Assembly: GCF_020866845.1 (NCBI RefSeq)
Contig: NZ_CP086594.1
Span: forward strand, 992,001-1,056,000
Length of the DNA: 64,000 bases
Direction: 5' to 3'
Source: Sphingomonas radiodurans
GTDB lineage: Bacteria; Pseudomonadota; Alphaproteobacteria; Sphingomonadales; Sphingomonadaceae
A model generated the notes under the pieces. It was given only the letters and a program-made list of their open reading frames with translations. It searched no databases and was not told the origin of the DNA. Shown in pieces: positions 8,204 through 19,500 of the stretch. The position numbers were made by a program, and so were the translations under genes. How positions within the stretch are numbered: the first letter of the stretch is position 1; each line of letters opens with the position of its first letter.

Positions 8204-8354
8204 CTCTTCGGCTTCCACTTCATGACACGCACGTCACAACGGAAAGGTATACCCCAAGCAGTCTTTCCATTGCCGGCTATTGAATCGATGTCACTGCCGC
8301 CGCACTAAAGCAAGTTAGTTCGCCCGCAAACGCGACGGGCCGTTCCGCACGCAG

Positions 8355-8753
8355 TCATGCCACGGGCTCAGCGCCCTTCCCCGGCACCGAAGCGCCCGGC
8401 TCGATCCCGAGCAGCACCCACCGCCGCGCCTCGTCGTACGTCGCGGTAAAGCGCGTGAACGGCTGGTCGAAGATCCGACGCACCTGCAGCCGCACGAGCA
8501 TCGTGCCGGTGACGACCGCCAGGGCGCGGGCGTTCTTCATCCCGGCCAGATGCGCGCCCATCGTCGCGATCATGTCCTGCGCCTGCACCGGGCAACGCGA
8601 TACGTCGATGATCAGGCCGTAGCTTGCCAGCCGCGCCTCGGTGATTTGGCGGATCAGATCCCCGACCAGCGCATCCGCCTCGGCGACGCTGAGCATCCCC
8701 TCCATTTCAATCTTCACCAGCGCATGGCTGCGGTCGACGATGATCTTGTACAT
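8355..8753 (-). CDS. STAS/SpoIIAA-like protein
   Basis: 132 aa, soluble. MYKIIVDRSHALVKIEMEGMLSVAEADAL, the central GLIIDVSRCPVQAQDM and later ALAVVTGTMLVRLQVRRIF resemble the SpoIIAA-like/STAS group, where a beta strand is followed by an Asp-Ser motif (here DVS) in the position phosphorylated in anti-anti-sigma factors. Whether this serine is a phosphosite here is inference. It lies upstream of the two receiver genes on the same strand with a 151-bp gap, so a shared regulatory role is possible. Confidence 0.7.
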   Translation of the reverse strand: MYKIIVDRSHALVKIEMEGMLSVAEADALVGDLIRQITEARLASYGLIIDVSRCPVQAQDMIATMGAHLAGMKNARALAVVTGTMLVRLQVRRIFDQPFTRFTATYDEARRWVLLGIEPGASVPGKGAEPVA

Positions 8754-8874
8754 GGCGCCCCCCTCGGCCCGGCGTTAGCGGCGGAGCCTTGCCAAGTCGT
8801 TGATCGCTGCCGGCGCCCGTCCCACTCGCATCCTCCCGCCCCAATTCCTACATCCCACGCTGGCCCTTCGACCG

Positions 8875-8889
8875 GAACGGAAGTAGAAC
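8875..8889. promoter_or_regulatory. LexA/SOS box of the alphaproteobacterial type
   Basis: GAAC, seven bases, GAAC: the exact complement of GTTC-N7-GTTC, the LexA operator known in alphaproteobacteria. It ends 7 nt before the uvrA start codon, where repressor would block transcription or early elongation. uvrA is a classic SOS gene, which supports the call. Confidence 0.75.
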
Positions 8890-8896
8890 TCCCGAC

Positions 8897-11812
<2,916 letters not shown>

Positions 11813-11850
11813 ATGTAGATTTACACCTCGCCAAAGACGTCATTAGCTCT

Positions 11851-12717
11851 TTAAAGAGTTGTGTATATTGCAATCGGATCAAGCATCGTTTCATTAGCAG
11901 AGGGAGCCGCAAATACTTGTTCCAAGGTCCGCAAATGAAGAGTTAGCGCACGCATCGCTTCCTTTATTCCGTCAGCGTCTTTTACGTCGGGTATTGCGCT
12001 CTCATTGTTTTCAGATCCGCTTTGCGTAACCACGCCGAGCATTGAAAACTCACGCTGAGTATATCGAGAGTACTTATGAAGTATCATTTCTTCGCTGTCC
12101 CTTAAAAATTCTCTTTTTAAAGGAGCGGAAAAGCTTTTGTCTTCAAAGTTTATATTGGCTTCGATCAATCCATTATATCCAAACCTGAGAAGCTTAGTTG
12201 CGTTGTCCATGAATTTCTTTTCGAATTGCATGCCAGCTTCACCAGCGCGCTTCTTTACTTCACTATCAGATAGATTTTTCAAGTTCGGACCTAATATTCC
12301 TCCTGGCATATTTGTGACACGCCAAAAGGCCTCGCCAATCTCATTAAAGTTCTCAAGAAGCTTTGTAGTTGAAGCAAAATCGTTGATCCGAAGCCTTCCC
12401 GTTACAAGAACAAAACTTTTACTTGCATCCTCTGCGTCGAAGCTACCGCCGTATATTTTAGCTAGTTTTTCATTGAGGACATGTTCTTCAAATAACGAGT
12501 AAGCATGATCCTCCAAAAATCTCAGCTCTGACGATGATTTTTCTTTCGCAAAGATATCGGCTATTAGTCGACCGCTTGCGAACTCGCCCTTCTGGCTATC
12601 CGAAGTCTCGGTGCGCTCTTCGTTCACAAGAAGAACTTGCTCCGGCACACCTTTAAATATTTGAGATGAGATTGATCTTAGTTTTTGCGAATCCAAGTAC
12701 ATAAAGTTTCTTATCAA
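11851..12717 (-). CDS. Uncharacterised protein, possibly DUF6414-like, third gene of A+T-rich operon
   Basis: 288 aa (289 codons with stop) from a TTG at 12717, chosen because AGGAGG lies 5 nt upstream; the ATG five codons later is 20 nt from it. The TTG overlaps the stop of the 50-aa gene (TTGA). The N-terminus FMYLDSQKLRSISSQIFKG resembles what I recall for DUF6414 (F-x-Y-L-D...SQ), unverified. The rest is charged and helical with no membrane segment, nuclease or ATPase motif. Codon use is very unlike the chromosome (22 of 60 bases G/C at 12121-12180), pointing to horizontal transfer. Function unknown. Confidence 0.72.
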   Translation of the reverse strand: MIRNFMYLDSQKLRSISSQIFKGVPEQVLLVNEERTETSDSQKGEFASGRLIADIFAKEKSSSELRFLEDHAYSLFEEHVLNEKLAKIYGGSFDAEDASKSFVLVTGRLRINDFASTTKLLENFNEIGEAFWRVTNMPGGILGPNLKNLSDSEVKKRAGEAGMQFEKKFMDNATKLLRFGYNGLIEANINFEDKSFSAPLKREFLRDSEEMILHKYSRYTQREFSMLGVVTQSGSENNESAIPDVKDADGIKEAMRALTLHLRTLEQVFAAPSANETMLDPIAIYTTL

Positions 12718-12866
12718 TCCTGCCTCCTATTCTCGATAAAGTCCTTATAGTACCTGGACCGCGTCCTCATCGCGGACCAAGCGGCTGAAATCACACCGAA
12801 GATCGCCAAGATGTTCGCGAACGTCGGCAGCCAATTTGCAATCTCTGATAGCCAAGATGAGGTCAT
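12714..12866 (-). CDS. 50-aa single-pass membrane protein, middle gene of A+T-rich operon
   Basis: Found by reading the gap between its neighbours. ATG at 12866 to TGA at 12714-12716, 50 residues. It begins MTSSWLSEIANWLPTF, has one hydrophobic segment (about residues 13-32, FANILAIFGVISAAW) and a basic tail (MRTRSRYYKDFIENRRQD). Its ATG overlaps the upstream gene's stop (ATGA, 12863-12866) and its TGA overlaps the downstream TTG, which is strong evidence that it is translated. The positive tail suggests N-out/C-in topology. No homologue is recognised. Confidence 0.72.
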   Translation of the reverse strand: MTSSWLSEIANWLPTFANILAIFGVISAAWSAMRTRSRYYKDFIENRRQD

Positions 12867-13255
12867 GGAAGCGCCCTACGCCCCGCTGGGGTACCTATCA
12901 CCGCAACCAAGCCCAATAGGAAAGATACGACGCATAAAAATCCTGTAGATCTCAGTAGCGCATCTTTGTTCAGGTTTTCCTGAACGGAAATAGTTGAAAA
13001 CAGAAGAAGACCGTACATCACTATAAATAGTATTGATAGTCCATTGTGAACTGTCTTCCACGCTGTATCGCGACGCACTGAATTACTGATATCATTTATG
13101 CTTACGCAGTGTATCACTAAGCCAAATGAAACTAAGTCAGACACAGACCAAGGGTCTACGCCTTTATCCGCAATTTTCCACACGAACAACCGAGCAAAGA
13201 CGGGTATTAGGCCCAACAAGCAGGTGTTTACGAGCCAACTTGCCACCCTCTCCAT
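12863..13255 (-). CDS. Four-TM membrane protein, first gene of A+T-rich operon
   Basis: 130 aa. Hydrophobic segments are near residues 9-26 (VNTCLLGLIPVFARLFVW), 40-55 (SDLVSFGLVIHCVSI), 70-90 (GLSILFIVMYGLLLF) and 105-124 (GFLCVVSFLLGLVAVI). Two short soluble loops contain DISNSVRRDTAWKTVH and QENLNKDALLRS. AAGGA lies about 11 nt before the ATG at 13255. It is the promoter-proximal member of the three overlapping genes and shares their A+T-rich composition. I do not recognise the family; a membrane anchor or channel-like partner for the other two is an inference. Confidence 0.65.
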   Translation of the reverse strand: MERVASWLVNTCLLGLIPVFARLFVWKIADKGVDPWSVSDLVSFGLVIHCVSINDISNSVRRDTAWKTVHNGLSILFIVMYGLLLFSTISVQENLNKDALLRSTGFLCVVSFLLGLVAVIGTPAGRRALP

Positions 13256-13349
13256 GATGTCTGCGATCCTTGTTAAGGTAGCTACAGGCCGGTGGATACG
13301 TAAAAGCGAAGCTTGGTATTCCGCAAACGGTGTTTCGTGTCGATCACAA

Positions 13350-13625
13350 TCACCCCAACCCTACCGCCTTCCGCAGCGCCTCGTTCATCCGCGCCTGCCA
13401 CCCCGGCCCGCCCTCGCGAAACTTCTCGATCACGTCGGGATCGAGCCGCAGCGTCACCTGGCGCTTCGCCGCGTCGCGCAGCGGCGGGCGGCCGCGCACC
13501 ACGCCGTTCGGGCCGAGATAGCCCGTCGCCGGGCGCACGACCTTCCCGCCGACGCGCAACTCCGCGACTTCGGCCAGTTCCGCCGTCAGTTCCGGCGCGT
13601 CGTCGGGATCAATCCAGTCCGACAT
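13350..13625 (-). CDS. brnA: BrnA antitoxin
   Basis: 91 aa. The C-terminal half carries the family's GRPPLRDAAKRQVTLRLDPD followed by a helix (VIEKFREGGPGWQARMNEAL), a ribbon-helix-helix DNA-binding domain. BrnA neutralises BrnT and represses the operon in characterised systems. It starts 17 nt inside the end of brnT, the usual toxin-first order of brnTA. Composition returns to high G+C here, so the pair is not part of the A+T-rich insert though it borders it. Confidence 0.85.
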   Translation of the reverse strand: MSDWIDPDDAPELTAELAEVAELRVGGKVVRPATGYLGPNGVVRGRPPLRDAAKRQVTLRLDPDVIEKFREGGPGWQARMNEALRKAVGLG

Positions 13626-13875
13626 GCTCGATCTCCCATTGATGCATCCGCCGCATCGATATCACCCGCACACCTTCTTCGCGCTCGGTCCACACGACCG
13701 CCACCGCCTCGTCCGATAGCCAGCCGTAGGTGATGTACCGCGTCTCGCCATAGTCGATCCGGTCATCGACGGCGGTGACGCTGCGTCCTTCGAACACGGC
13801 CGCCGCGTCGGCGAAATCCAAGCCGAGCTCGCGCAACGTTTTGTCCCGCTTGTCCGGATCGAACGCAATGTGCAT
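13609..13875 (-). CDS. brnT: BrnT ribonuclease toxin
   Basis: 88 aa, full length. It shows FDPDKRDKTLRELGLDF, AAAVFEGRSVTAVDDR, then GETRYITYGWLSDEAVAVVWTERE and a closing RVISMRRMHQWE. This matches BrnT (DUF4258/COG2929), an RNase of RelE-like fold that inhibits translation. The conserved R-x-I-S-x-R...E end is present. It is first in the operon; transcription is presumably repressed by BrnA, though no clear operator was identified. Confidence 0.87.
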   Translation of the reverse strand: MHIAFDPDKRDKTLRELGLDFADAAAVFEGRSVTAVDDRIDYGETRYITYGWLSDEAVAVVWTEREEGVRVISMRRMHQWEIEHVGLD

Positions 13876-13951
13876 TCGGGCTTTATGTAACTACGGATTG
13901 TCGCGGATCAATGACCCCACACCATTTCGGCGCGATCTCTGCCCCTGCCTT

Positions 13952-14042
13952 CGTCATCCCCGCGCAGGCGGAGATCCATAGTCGCCGGATCTGCCATCAC
14001 AGGCGACAGCGCCTCTGGATTCCCGCCTGCGCGGGAATGACG
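13952..14042. repeat. Intergenic palindromic repeat, CGTCATCCCCGCG type
   Basis: CGTCATCCCCGCGCAGGCGG on the left is mirrored by CCCGCCTGCGCGGGAATGACG on the right, with an inner pair GTCGCC/GGCGAC. It occupies the space upstream of brnT, in a 408-bp gene-free stretch (13876-14283) that is otherwise made of nested inverted repeats and no recognisable gene. Confidence 0.75.
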
Positions 14043-14087
14043 GGGGTTTGGTGAGACGAGTGCCGCTCACTACGCCCGCGCCGCGGC

Positions 14088-14232
14088 AAAGCCGCCCTTC
14101 GACTGCCTGCCAAGGCAGGCGCTCAGGACAAGCTATGTCGGACGGCGCTTGTAGCGCCGCCGGCCGAGCGTGCGCTGGATGCGCTCGTGCGTAGCTGCGC
14201 TACGCCCTCGCAGCGCACGCTGTCCTACAACC
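14088..14232. repeat. Cluster of nested inverted repeats
   Basis: Several hairpins sit side by side: GCGGC/GCCGC, GCCTGCCAAGGCAGGC, GGCGCT-TGT-AGCGCC, and an outer pair AGCGTGCGCT (14167-14176) / AGCGCACGCT (14212-14221) enclosing GCGTAG-CTGCG-CTACGC (14189-14205). No coding frame fits. It precedes a small ORF at 14284. Confidence 0.6.
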
Positions 14233-14283
14233 CCCGCCTTCGTATAAATAACCGTCCCGCCCAAACAGCGCAGGACGAAGCCG

Positions 14284-14484
14284 ATGCCGCCCACGATCAC
14301 CCACGGCCCCATCACCGACACGCAAGCCGAAGCCGTCCGCCACTGGCAATGGCTCCTCGACGCCCGCCTGATCGGCACCCGCCCCGACACCCCGCCCGAC
14401 ATCGCAACCAACCGCGCCGCCACCGACGCGCTGTTCCGAACGATCGCGCGCGATCGGCGGCGGCTGGAGCGGCAAGCCACCTGA
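14284..14484 (+). CDS. Small hypothetical protein, 66 aa
   Basis: 66 aa, basic and soluble, opening MPPTITHGPITDTQAEAVRHWQWLLDARLIG and continuing with helical DIATNRAATDALFRTIARDRRRL. A purine-rich GGACGA lies about 6 nt before the ATG. It has the plausible amphipathic composition of a real small protein and lies on the same strand as the larger HTH-like gene that follows, but two palindromic repeats separate them. No family recognised; a chance high-GC reading frame cannot be excluded. Confidence 0.45.
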   Translation: MPPTITHGPITDTQAEAVRHWQWLLDARLIGTRPDTPPDIATNRAATDALFRTIARDRRRLERQAT

Positions 14485-14500
14485 CCAGCCACCCCCTCCC

Positions 14501-14587
14501 CGTCACCCCGGCCTTGAGCCGGGGTCCCGCTTCTTCTTCGTCAACCGTGCAGGAAACAGCGGGACCCCGGATCAAGTCCGGGGTGAC
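14501..14587. repeat. Intergenic palindromic repeat, GTCACCCCGG type (second copy)
   Basis: Same arms as at 1882-1966 (CGTCACCCCGGCCTTGAGCC mirrored by ATCAAGTCCGGGGTGAC), with a different central loop. Immediately followed by a copy of the CCGTTCGTGTCGAG family, the same two-element association seen at 1750-1966. Confidence 0.75.
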
Positions 14588-14610
14588 AGGATGACAGGAA
14601 CCACCCCCAA

Positions 14611-14688
14611 CCGTTCGTGTCGAGCGCAGTCGAGACACCCGGCGCACCATTCGAGCCAATGTCCCTCGACTGCGCTCGGGACGAACGG
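14611..14688. repeat. Intergenic palindromic repeat, CCGTTCGTGTCGAG type (second copy)
   Basis: CCGTTCGTGTCGAGCGCAGT mirrored by ACTGCGCTCGGGACGAACGG with about 40 nt between the arms, which also carry GTCGAG/CTCGAC. Same family as 1750-1859 and 24274-24356. Confidence 0.75.
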
Positions 14689-14720
14689 ATCAGTCGAACA
14701 ATCACAAGGGAGCCCAGGCC

Positions 14721-15923
14721 ATGATCCCCCGAGAAACCCTCTTCGATCCCACCCCGGCGCTCCCCCCGCCCCCACCTCCATCGACGGCGCTCCCCCACGA
14801 AACCTTCCGCCCCGAGCCGTCCGAAGACGAAGAACCCTTCGTCTCGCGCCGCCAGGATGGCTGGTCCGCAACCAACCAGCGCGGCTTCCTCGAAGCGCTC
14901 GCCGAGGGGCACGGCGTCGAATTCGCCTGTCGCCGCGTCGGCCTGTCCACCGCCTCGGCCTATGCCTTCCGCCGCACCGCGAAGGGTTCCGCCTTCGCGC
15001 TCGGCTGGCGCGCCGCGTCGCTCATCGCGCGCGATTCGATCGCCGAAACGCTGCTCGTCCGCGCATTGGAAGGCCAGGTCGATACCTATATCCGCGCCGA
15101 TGGCACGCAGGTCACCCGCCACCGGCACGACAATCGCCTCGCCATGTCGCTGCTCGCGCGGCTCGATCGCCAGGTCGAATCCGCGCCCGATCCCGATGTG
15201 AAGGCCGCGCGGCTCGTCGCGCAGGAATTCGACGCCTATCTCGATCTCGTCACGCGCGATGAAGGCCCCGCCCGCGCCGGGCTGTTCCTAGCGCGCCGCT
15301 CGACTGGCCTCACCGACGACACCGAGAACGCCGCCGATCTCGCCCCGATCTACGCGCTCGCCGCCGCCGATCGCCTCGTGCGAACCGGCGTCGCCACTGC
15401 CGGCGAGGTGCCGGTCGACGATCTCGATCCCACCCGGCGCGCCGAATGGACCGCCGAGCAATGGTCGCGCGCCGAGGCCGCCGGCCTGCTCCGCCTCGCG
15501 GTGCCCCAACCCGAACCCGATCCAGAGCCCGAAGCCGAAACCCAGCCAGAGCCTCAACTTCCTCAACATTCGCGCAGCTCGGGCTCGCCCTTCGGTGACG
15601 CGATCGCCGATCCCGAGGATCCCGATGCGCCGCCGCTCGTCTGGTGGGATGCCGCGGATGGCCAATGGCGCACCCGCTTTCCCCCGCCCGACGATTTTGA
15701 GTACGACGAGGATCGCGACGATGATGGCGAACCCGGCGAAGAAGGCTATTGGCGCACGCTGACGCAGGACGAGGAAGCCGCGATCGGCTTGCCGCCGCGC
15801 TGCGAAAGCCAGTCGTTCGACGCGCTTGAGGCACGGCGCGAGGGGTTTTTCGAGGATATCTACGCCCGCGGCGGCATCCCCGCGCGATCCGGCTCGCTTT
15901 TTTCGGAAGGCGCGCCTATATAG
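14721..15923 (+). CDS. Hypothetical protein with helix-turn-helix-like N-terminal half
   Basis: 400 aa. After a proline-rich start, residues ~50-105 (NQRGFLEALAEGHGVEFACRRVG, then LSTASAYAFRRTAKGSAFALGW) look like a homeodomain-like or terminase-small-subunit-like HTH. The middle is helical; the C-terminal third is acidic and low-complexity (PEPDPEPEAE, DEDRDDDGEPGEEG). A dispersed 22-bp repeat lies in frame at 15553-15574 and encodes QLPQHSR. ATG 14721 has AAGGGAG about 11 nt upstream. It may be a sphingomonad-specific DNA-binding protein, but no target is suggested and I know of no assigned function. Confidence 0.75.
   Translation: MIPRETLFDPTPALPPPPPPSTALPHETFRPEPSEDEEPFVSRRQDGWSATNQRGFLEALAEGHGVEFACRRVGLSTASAYAFRRTAKGSAFALGWRAASLIARDSIAETLLVRALEGQVDTYIRADGTQVTRHRHDNRLAMSLLARLDRQVESAPDPDVKAARLVAQEFDAYLDLVTRDEGPARAGLFLARRSTGLTDDTENAADLAPIYALAAADRLVRTGVATAGEVPVDDLDPTRRAEWTAEQWSRAEAAGLLRLAVPQPEPDPEPEAETQPEPQLPQHSRSSGSPFGDAIADPEDPDAPPLVWWDAADGQWRTRFPPPDDFEYDEDRDDDGEPGEEGYWRTLTQDEEAAIGLPPRCESQSFDALEARREGFFEDIYARGGIPARSGSLFSEGAPI
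15553..15574 (+). repeat. 22-bp dispersed repeat, copy 1 (inside a CDS)
   Basis: CTCAACTTCC...AACATTCGCG. Identical 22-mers at 29842, 30175, 47338 and 47401, all on the plus strand as written. This copy is in frame in the 400-aa protein and reads QLPQHSR. Confidence 0.85.
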
Positions 15924-16046
15924 GCCTCGCTACGTCGCAAATCGAACGGTCTTTGGCGCTTTTGCGGCACCTTCTTCCTTCTTTCCCTGCTGCCGCGGCA
16001 TAGGTGGTCCACGTTGGATCGCCTGCCCAACAAGAAGGAATATCCC

Positions 16047-16259
16047 ATGGCCCAAGTAGGCACCGTAAAGTTCTTCAACGCCGACAAGGGTTTTGGCTTC
16101 ATCGCGCCGGACAACGGCGGCACCGACGCCTTCGTGCACATCAGTGCCGTTGAGCGCGCCGGCTTTGCCACGCTGAACCAGAACCAGCGCGTCAGCTACG
16201 AGCTCGAGAACGACAAGCGCGGCCGCACGAGTGCGGTTTCGCTCGAAGCGGCAGAATAA
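16047..16259 (+). CDS. Cold-shock protein, CspA family
   Basis: 70 aa, a single cold-shock domain. RNP1-like KGFGFIAP and RNP2-like DAFVHISAVE, both used to bind single-stranded RNA or DNA, are visible after AQVGTVKFFNADKGFG. The ATG at 16047 is preceded by AAGGA with 8 nt spacing; the in-frame upstream codon at 16014 is not needed. A ~120-nt untranslated stretch separates it from the preceding gene, as is usual for cold-shock mRNAs. A strong hairpin follows the stop. Confidence 0.95.
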   Translation: MAQVGTVKFFNADKGFGFIAPDNGGTDAFVHISAVERAGFATLNQNQRVSYELENDKRGRTSAVSLEAAE

Positions 16260-16267
16260 TGCCCTTG

Positions 16268-16298
16268 CGCGGGCCGGCGATGTCGCCGGCCCGCGTTT
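16268..16298 (+). terminator. Hairpin after the cold-shock gene
   Basis: CGCGGGCCGGCGA pairs over 13 bp with TCGCCGGCCCGCG, then TTTCTCT. The T-run is short, so it may attenuate rather than stop transcription into the next small gene. Confidence 0.6.
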
Positions 16299-16319
16299 CT
16301 CTCGTAAAGGATTTTGCCC

Positions 16320-16529
16320 ATGGCCGATGATGCAACCATGTACCGCGCCCGCGCCGCAGCCGAGACCGCCAATGCCAATGGCGCGACCTTGGATAATGTG
16401 CGCGAACGGTCCGAGCGTGCTGCCAAGGCCTGGGAAACGATGGCTGACCGCGCCGAGCGCGTCGCCACGCAGCGCCACGAGCGCGAAGCCGCCACCGCCG
16501 CGGTGCGCGATGCCGAGAACAACGCCTGA
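16320..16529 (+). CDS. Small helical hypothetical protein, 69 aa
   Basis: 69 aa, alanine- and charge-rich, without aromatic core: MADDATMYRARAAAETANA, RERSERAAKAWETMADRAERV, HEREAATAAVRDAENNA. The pattern suggests a single coiled coil. AAAGGA lies about 9 nt before the ATG. It sits 60 nt after the cold-shock gene, behind a hairpin with a weak T-run, so part of that transcript may read through. putA starts 12 nt after its stop. No family recognised; composition matches the chromosome. Confidence 0.65.
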   Translation: MADDATMYRARAAAETANANGATLDNVRERSERAAKAWETMADRAERVATQRHEREAATAAVRDAENNA

Positions 16530-16541
16530 AGTTAGAGTGCG

Positions 16542-19500
16542 ATGACGTCCGTACTGCCGCCGCTTTTCGCCGATTTCGCTCCCCCGATCCGACCTGCCAC
16601 CCCGCTGCGCGCCGCAATCACCGCCGCCGCCCGCCGCCCCGAGCCCGAATGCCTCGCCCCGCTGCTCGATGAAGCGACGCTTCCCGATGCGATGAAGGCG
16701 CAGGCGCTGGCTACCGCGACGACGTTGATCACCGCGCTGCGGGCGAAGCACAAGGGCACCGGCGTCGAAGGCCTGGTGCAGGAATATGCCCTCTCCAGCC
16801 AGGAGGGCGTTGCGTTGATGTGCCTGGCCGAGGCCCTCCTCCGCATCCCCGACGCCGCCACCCGCGATGCGCTGATCCGCGACAAGATCGCCGGCGGCGA
16901 CTGGCGCGCACACATGGGCGACGGCCGCTCCTTGTTCGTCAACGCCGCCACCTGGGGCCTCGTCGTCACCGGCAAGCTGACCAACAGCGTCAACGACCGC
17001 GGTCTGGGCGCCGCACTGACGCGATTGCTGGCCAGAGCCGGCGAACCGGTCATCCGCCGCGGTGTCGACATGGCGATGCGGATGATGGGCGAACAGTTCG
17101 TCACCGGCGAAACCATCGACGAAGCCCTGAAGCGCGCCAAACCCTTGGAAGCCCGCGGTTTCGGCTACAGCTACGACATGCTCGGCGAAGCAGCGACGAC
17201 GGCAGCGGACGCCGATCGCTACTACCGCGACTACGAAAATGCGGTGCATGCGATCGGCAAGGCTTCGGCGGGCCGAGGGATCTACGCCGGCCCCGGCATC
17301 TCGATAAAATTGTCGGCCCTCCACCCCCGCTACAGCCGCCCGCAAGCCACCCGAGTGATGGCCGAATTGCTCCCGAAAGTCCGCCAACTTGCGCTGGTCG
17401 CAAAGGGCTACGACATCGGTTTCAACATCGACGCCGAGGAAGCCGACCGCCTAGAATTGTCGCTCGACCTCCTCGAAAGCCTGGCGCTCGATCCTGAACT
17501 GGCAAACTGGAACGGCCTAGGTTTCGTCGTCCAGGGCTACGGCAAACGCTGCCCAATGGTGATCGACTGGCTCGTCGACCTAGCCCGCCGAGCCAACCGC
17601 CGCATCATGGTTCGCCTGGTAAAAGGCGCCTATTGGGACGCCGAGATCAAGCGCGCCCAAGTCGACGGGCAATCCGATTTCCCCGTCTACACCCGAAAAA
17701 TCCACACCGACGTCGCATATCTGGCCAGCGCCCGCCGCCTGCTAGCCCACCGCGACGCCGTTTTCCCCCAATTCGCCACCCATAATGCCCAGACGCTCGC
17801 CACGGTGCATGCGATGGCCGGCCCCGAATTCACCCTCGGCGACTACGAATTCCAATGCCTCCACGGCATGGGCGAACCACTTTACGACGAGGTCGTCGGC
17901 GCCGACAAACTGAACCGCCCCTGCCGCATCTACGCCCCCGTCGGCACACACGAGACATTGCTGGCGTACTTGGTGCGCCGCTTGCTCGAAAACGGCGCCA
18001 ACTCCTCGTTCGTCAACCGCATCGCCGAACCCGAAGTATCGGTTGCCGATCTCGTCGCCGACCCAGTCGCGATCGTCCGCGCCGCCGACGTGCCCGGCCA
18101 GAAGCACGCCGCCATCGCCCTCCCCGCCGATCTGTACCAGGGCCGCCGCAACTCCGCCGGCCTCGATCTCGCCGACGAGCGCGTTCTTGCGTCGCTCGGC
18201 GAGACGATGCGTGCCGGCGCACACGCCCAATGGCTCGCCGCACCCGCCGGCGGCGCAGGCACCGGCCGCCTCGTCCTGAACCCCGCCGATCACCGCGACA
18301 CCGTCGGCACCGTCGTTGAAGTCTCACCCGAGCAAGCCGCCGCCGCCGCCCGCACAGCCGCCGCCGCTGCTCCTTCTTGGGCCGCAGTCCCGCCCGCCGA
18401 ACGCGCCGTGATCCTCGACCGCGCCGCCGGTGCGATGCAGGCCCGCCTGCCCGATCTGCTCGGCCTCATCGTCCGCGAAGCTGGTAAGTCGATCCCCAAC
18501 GCAATCGGCGAAGTCCGCGAAGCGATCGACTTCCTGCGCTACTACGCCGATCAGGCTCGCCGCACCCTCGGTCCTGCGCACCGACCGCTCGGCGTGGTCA
18601 CGTGCATCAGCCCGTGGAATTTCCCGCTTGCGATCTTCACCGGACAAGTCGCCGCCGCGCTCGTCGCCGGCAACGCGGTGCTCGCCAAGCCCGCCGAGGA
18701 AACTCCGCTGATCGCCGCGCAGGCAGTGGCAATCTTGCACGAAGCCGGCGTCCCAGCCGATGTGCTCCAGCTCATTCCCGGCGACGGCCCGATCGGCGCC
18801 GCGCTGGTCGCCGCGTCCGAAACCGCCGCGGTCATGTTCACTGGCTCGACTGACGTCGCCCGCCTCATCCAGCGCGAACTCGCCGCCCGCGTCTCCGCCA
18901 CCGGCGGCCCTATCCCACTGATCGCCGAGACCGGTGGTCAGAATGCGATGATCGTCGATTCCTCCGCGCTCGCCGAGCAGGTGGTCGCCGACGTCATCGC
19001 TTCTGCCTTCGACAGCGCCGGCCAGCGCTGTTCGGCACTACGCATCCTGTGTCTGCAGGAAGAAGTCGCCGACCGCATCCTCGCGATGCTTCGCGGCGCG
19101 CTCCACGAACTCCGCCTAGGCCGCACCGATCGGCTTGCGGTCGATATCGGGCCGGTCATCTCCGCAGAAGCGCGCTGCAGCATTGGGCGCCACGTCGCCG
19201 CGATGCGCACCCGCGGCCACAAGGTTGAGACGCTGCCGCTACCGGAAGAGGCGTCTCACGGCACCTTCGTGGCGCCAACGATCATCGAACTCAACGATAT
19301 CGCAGAACTTGAGCGCGAGGTGTTCGGCCCCGTCCTCCACGTCGTCCGCTTCAAGCGCAGCGGCCTCGACCAGTTGATCGATCACATCAACGCCACCGGC
19401 TACGGCCTCACCTTCGGCCTCCACACCCGCCTCGACGAAACGATCGCGCACGTCACCGCGCGCGTGAAGGCGGGGAACCTCTACATCAACCGCAACGTCA

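Noticed and set aside
11851..13875. Prophage or integrative element around the A+T-rich genes
   Set aside because: No integrase, no phage structural gene, no tRNA and no flanking direct repeats were seen; the insert is only about 1.5 kb.
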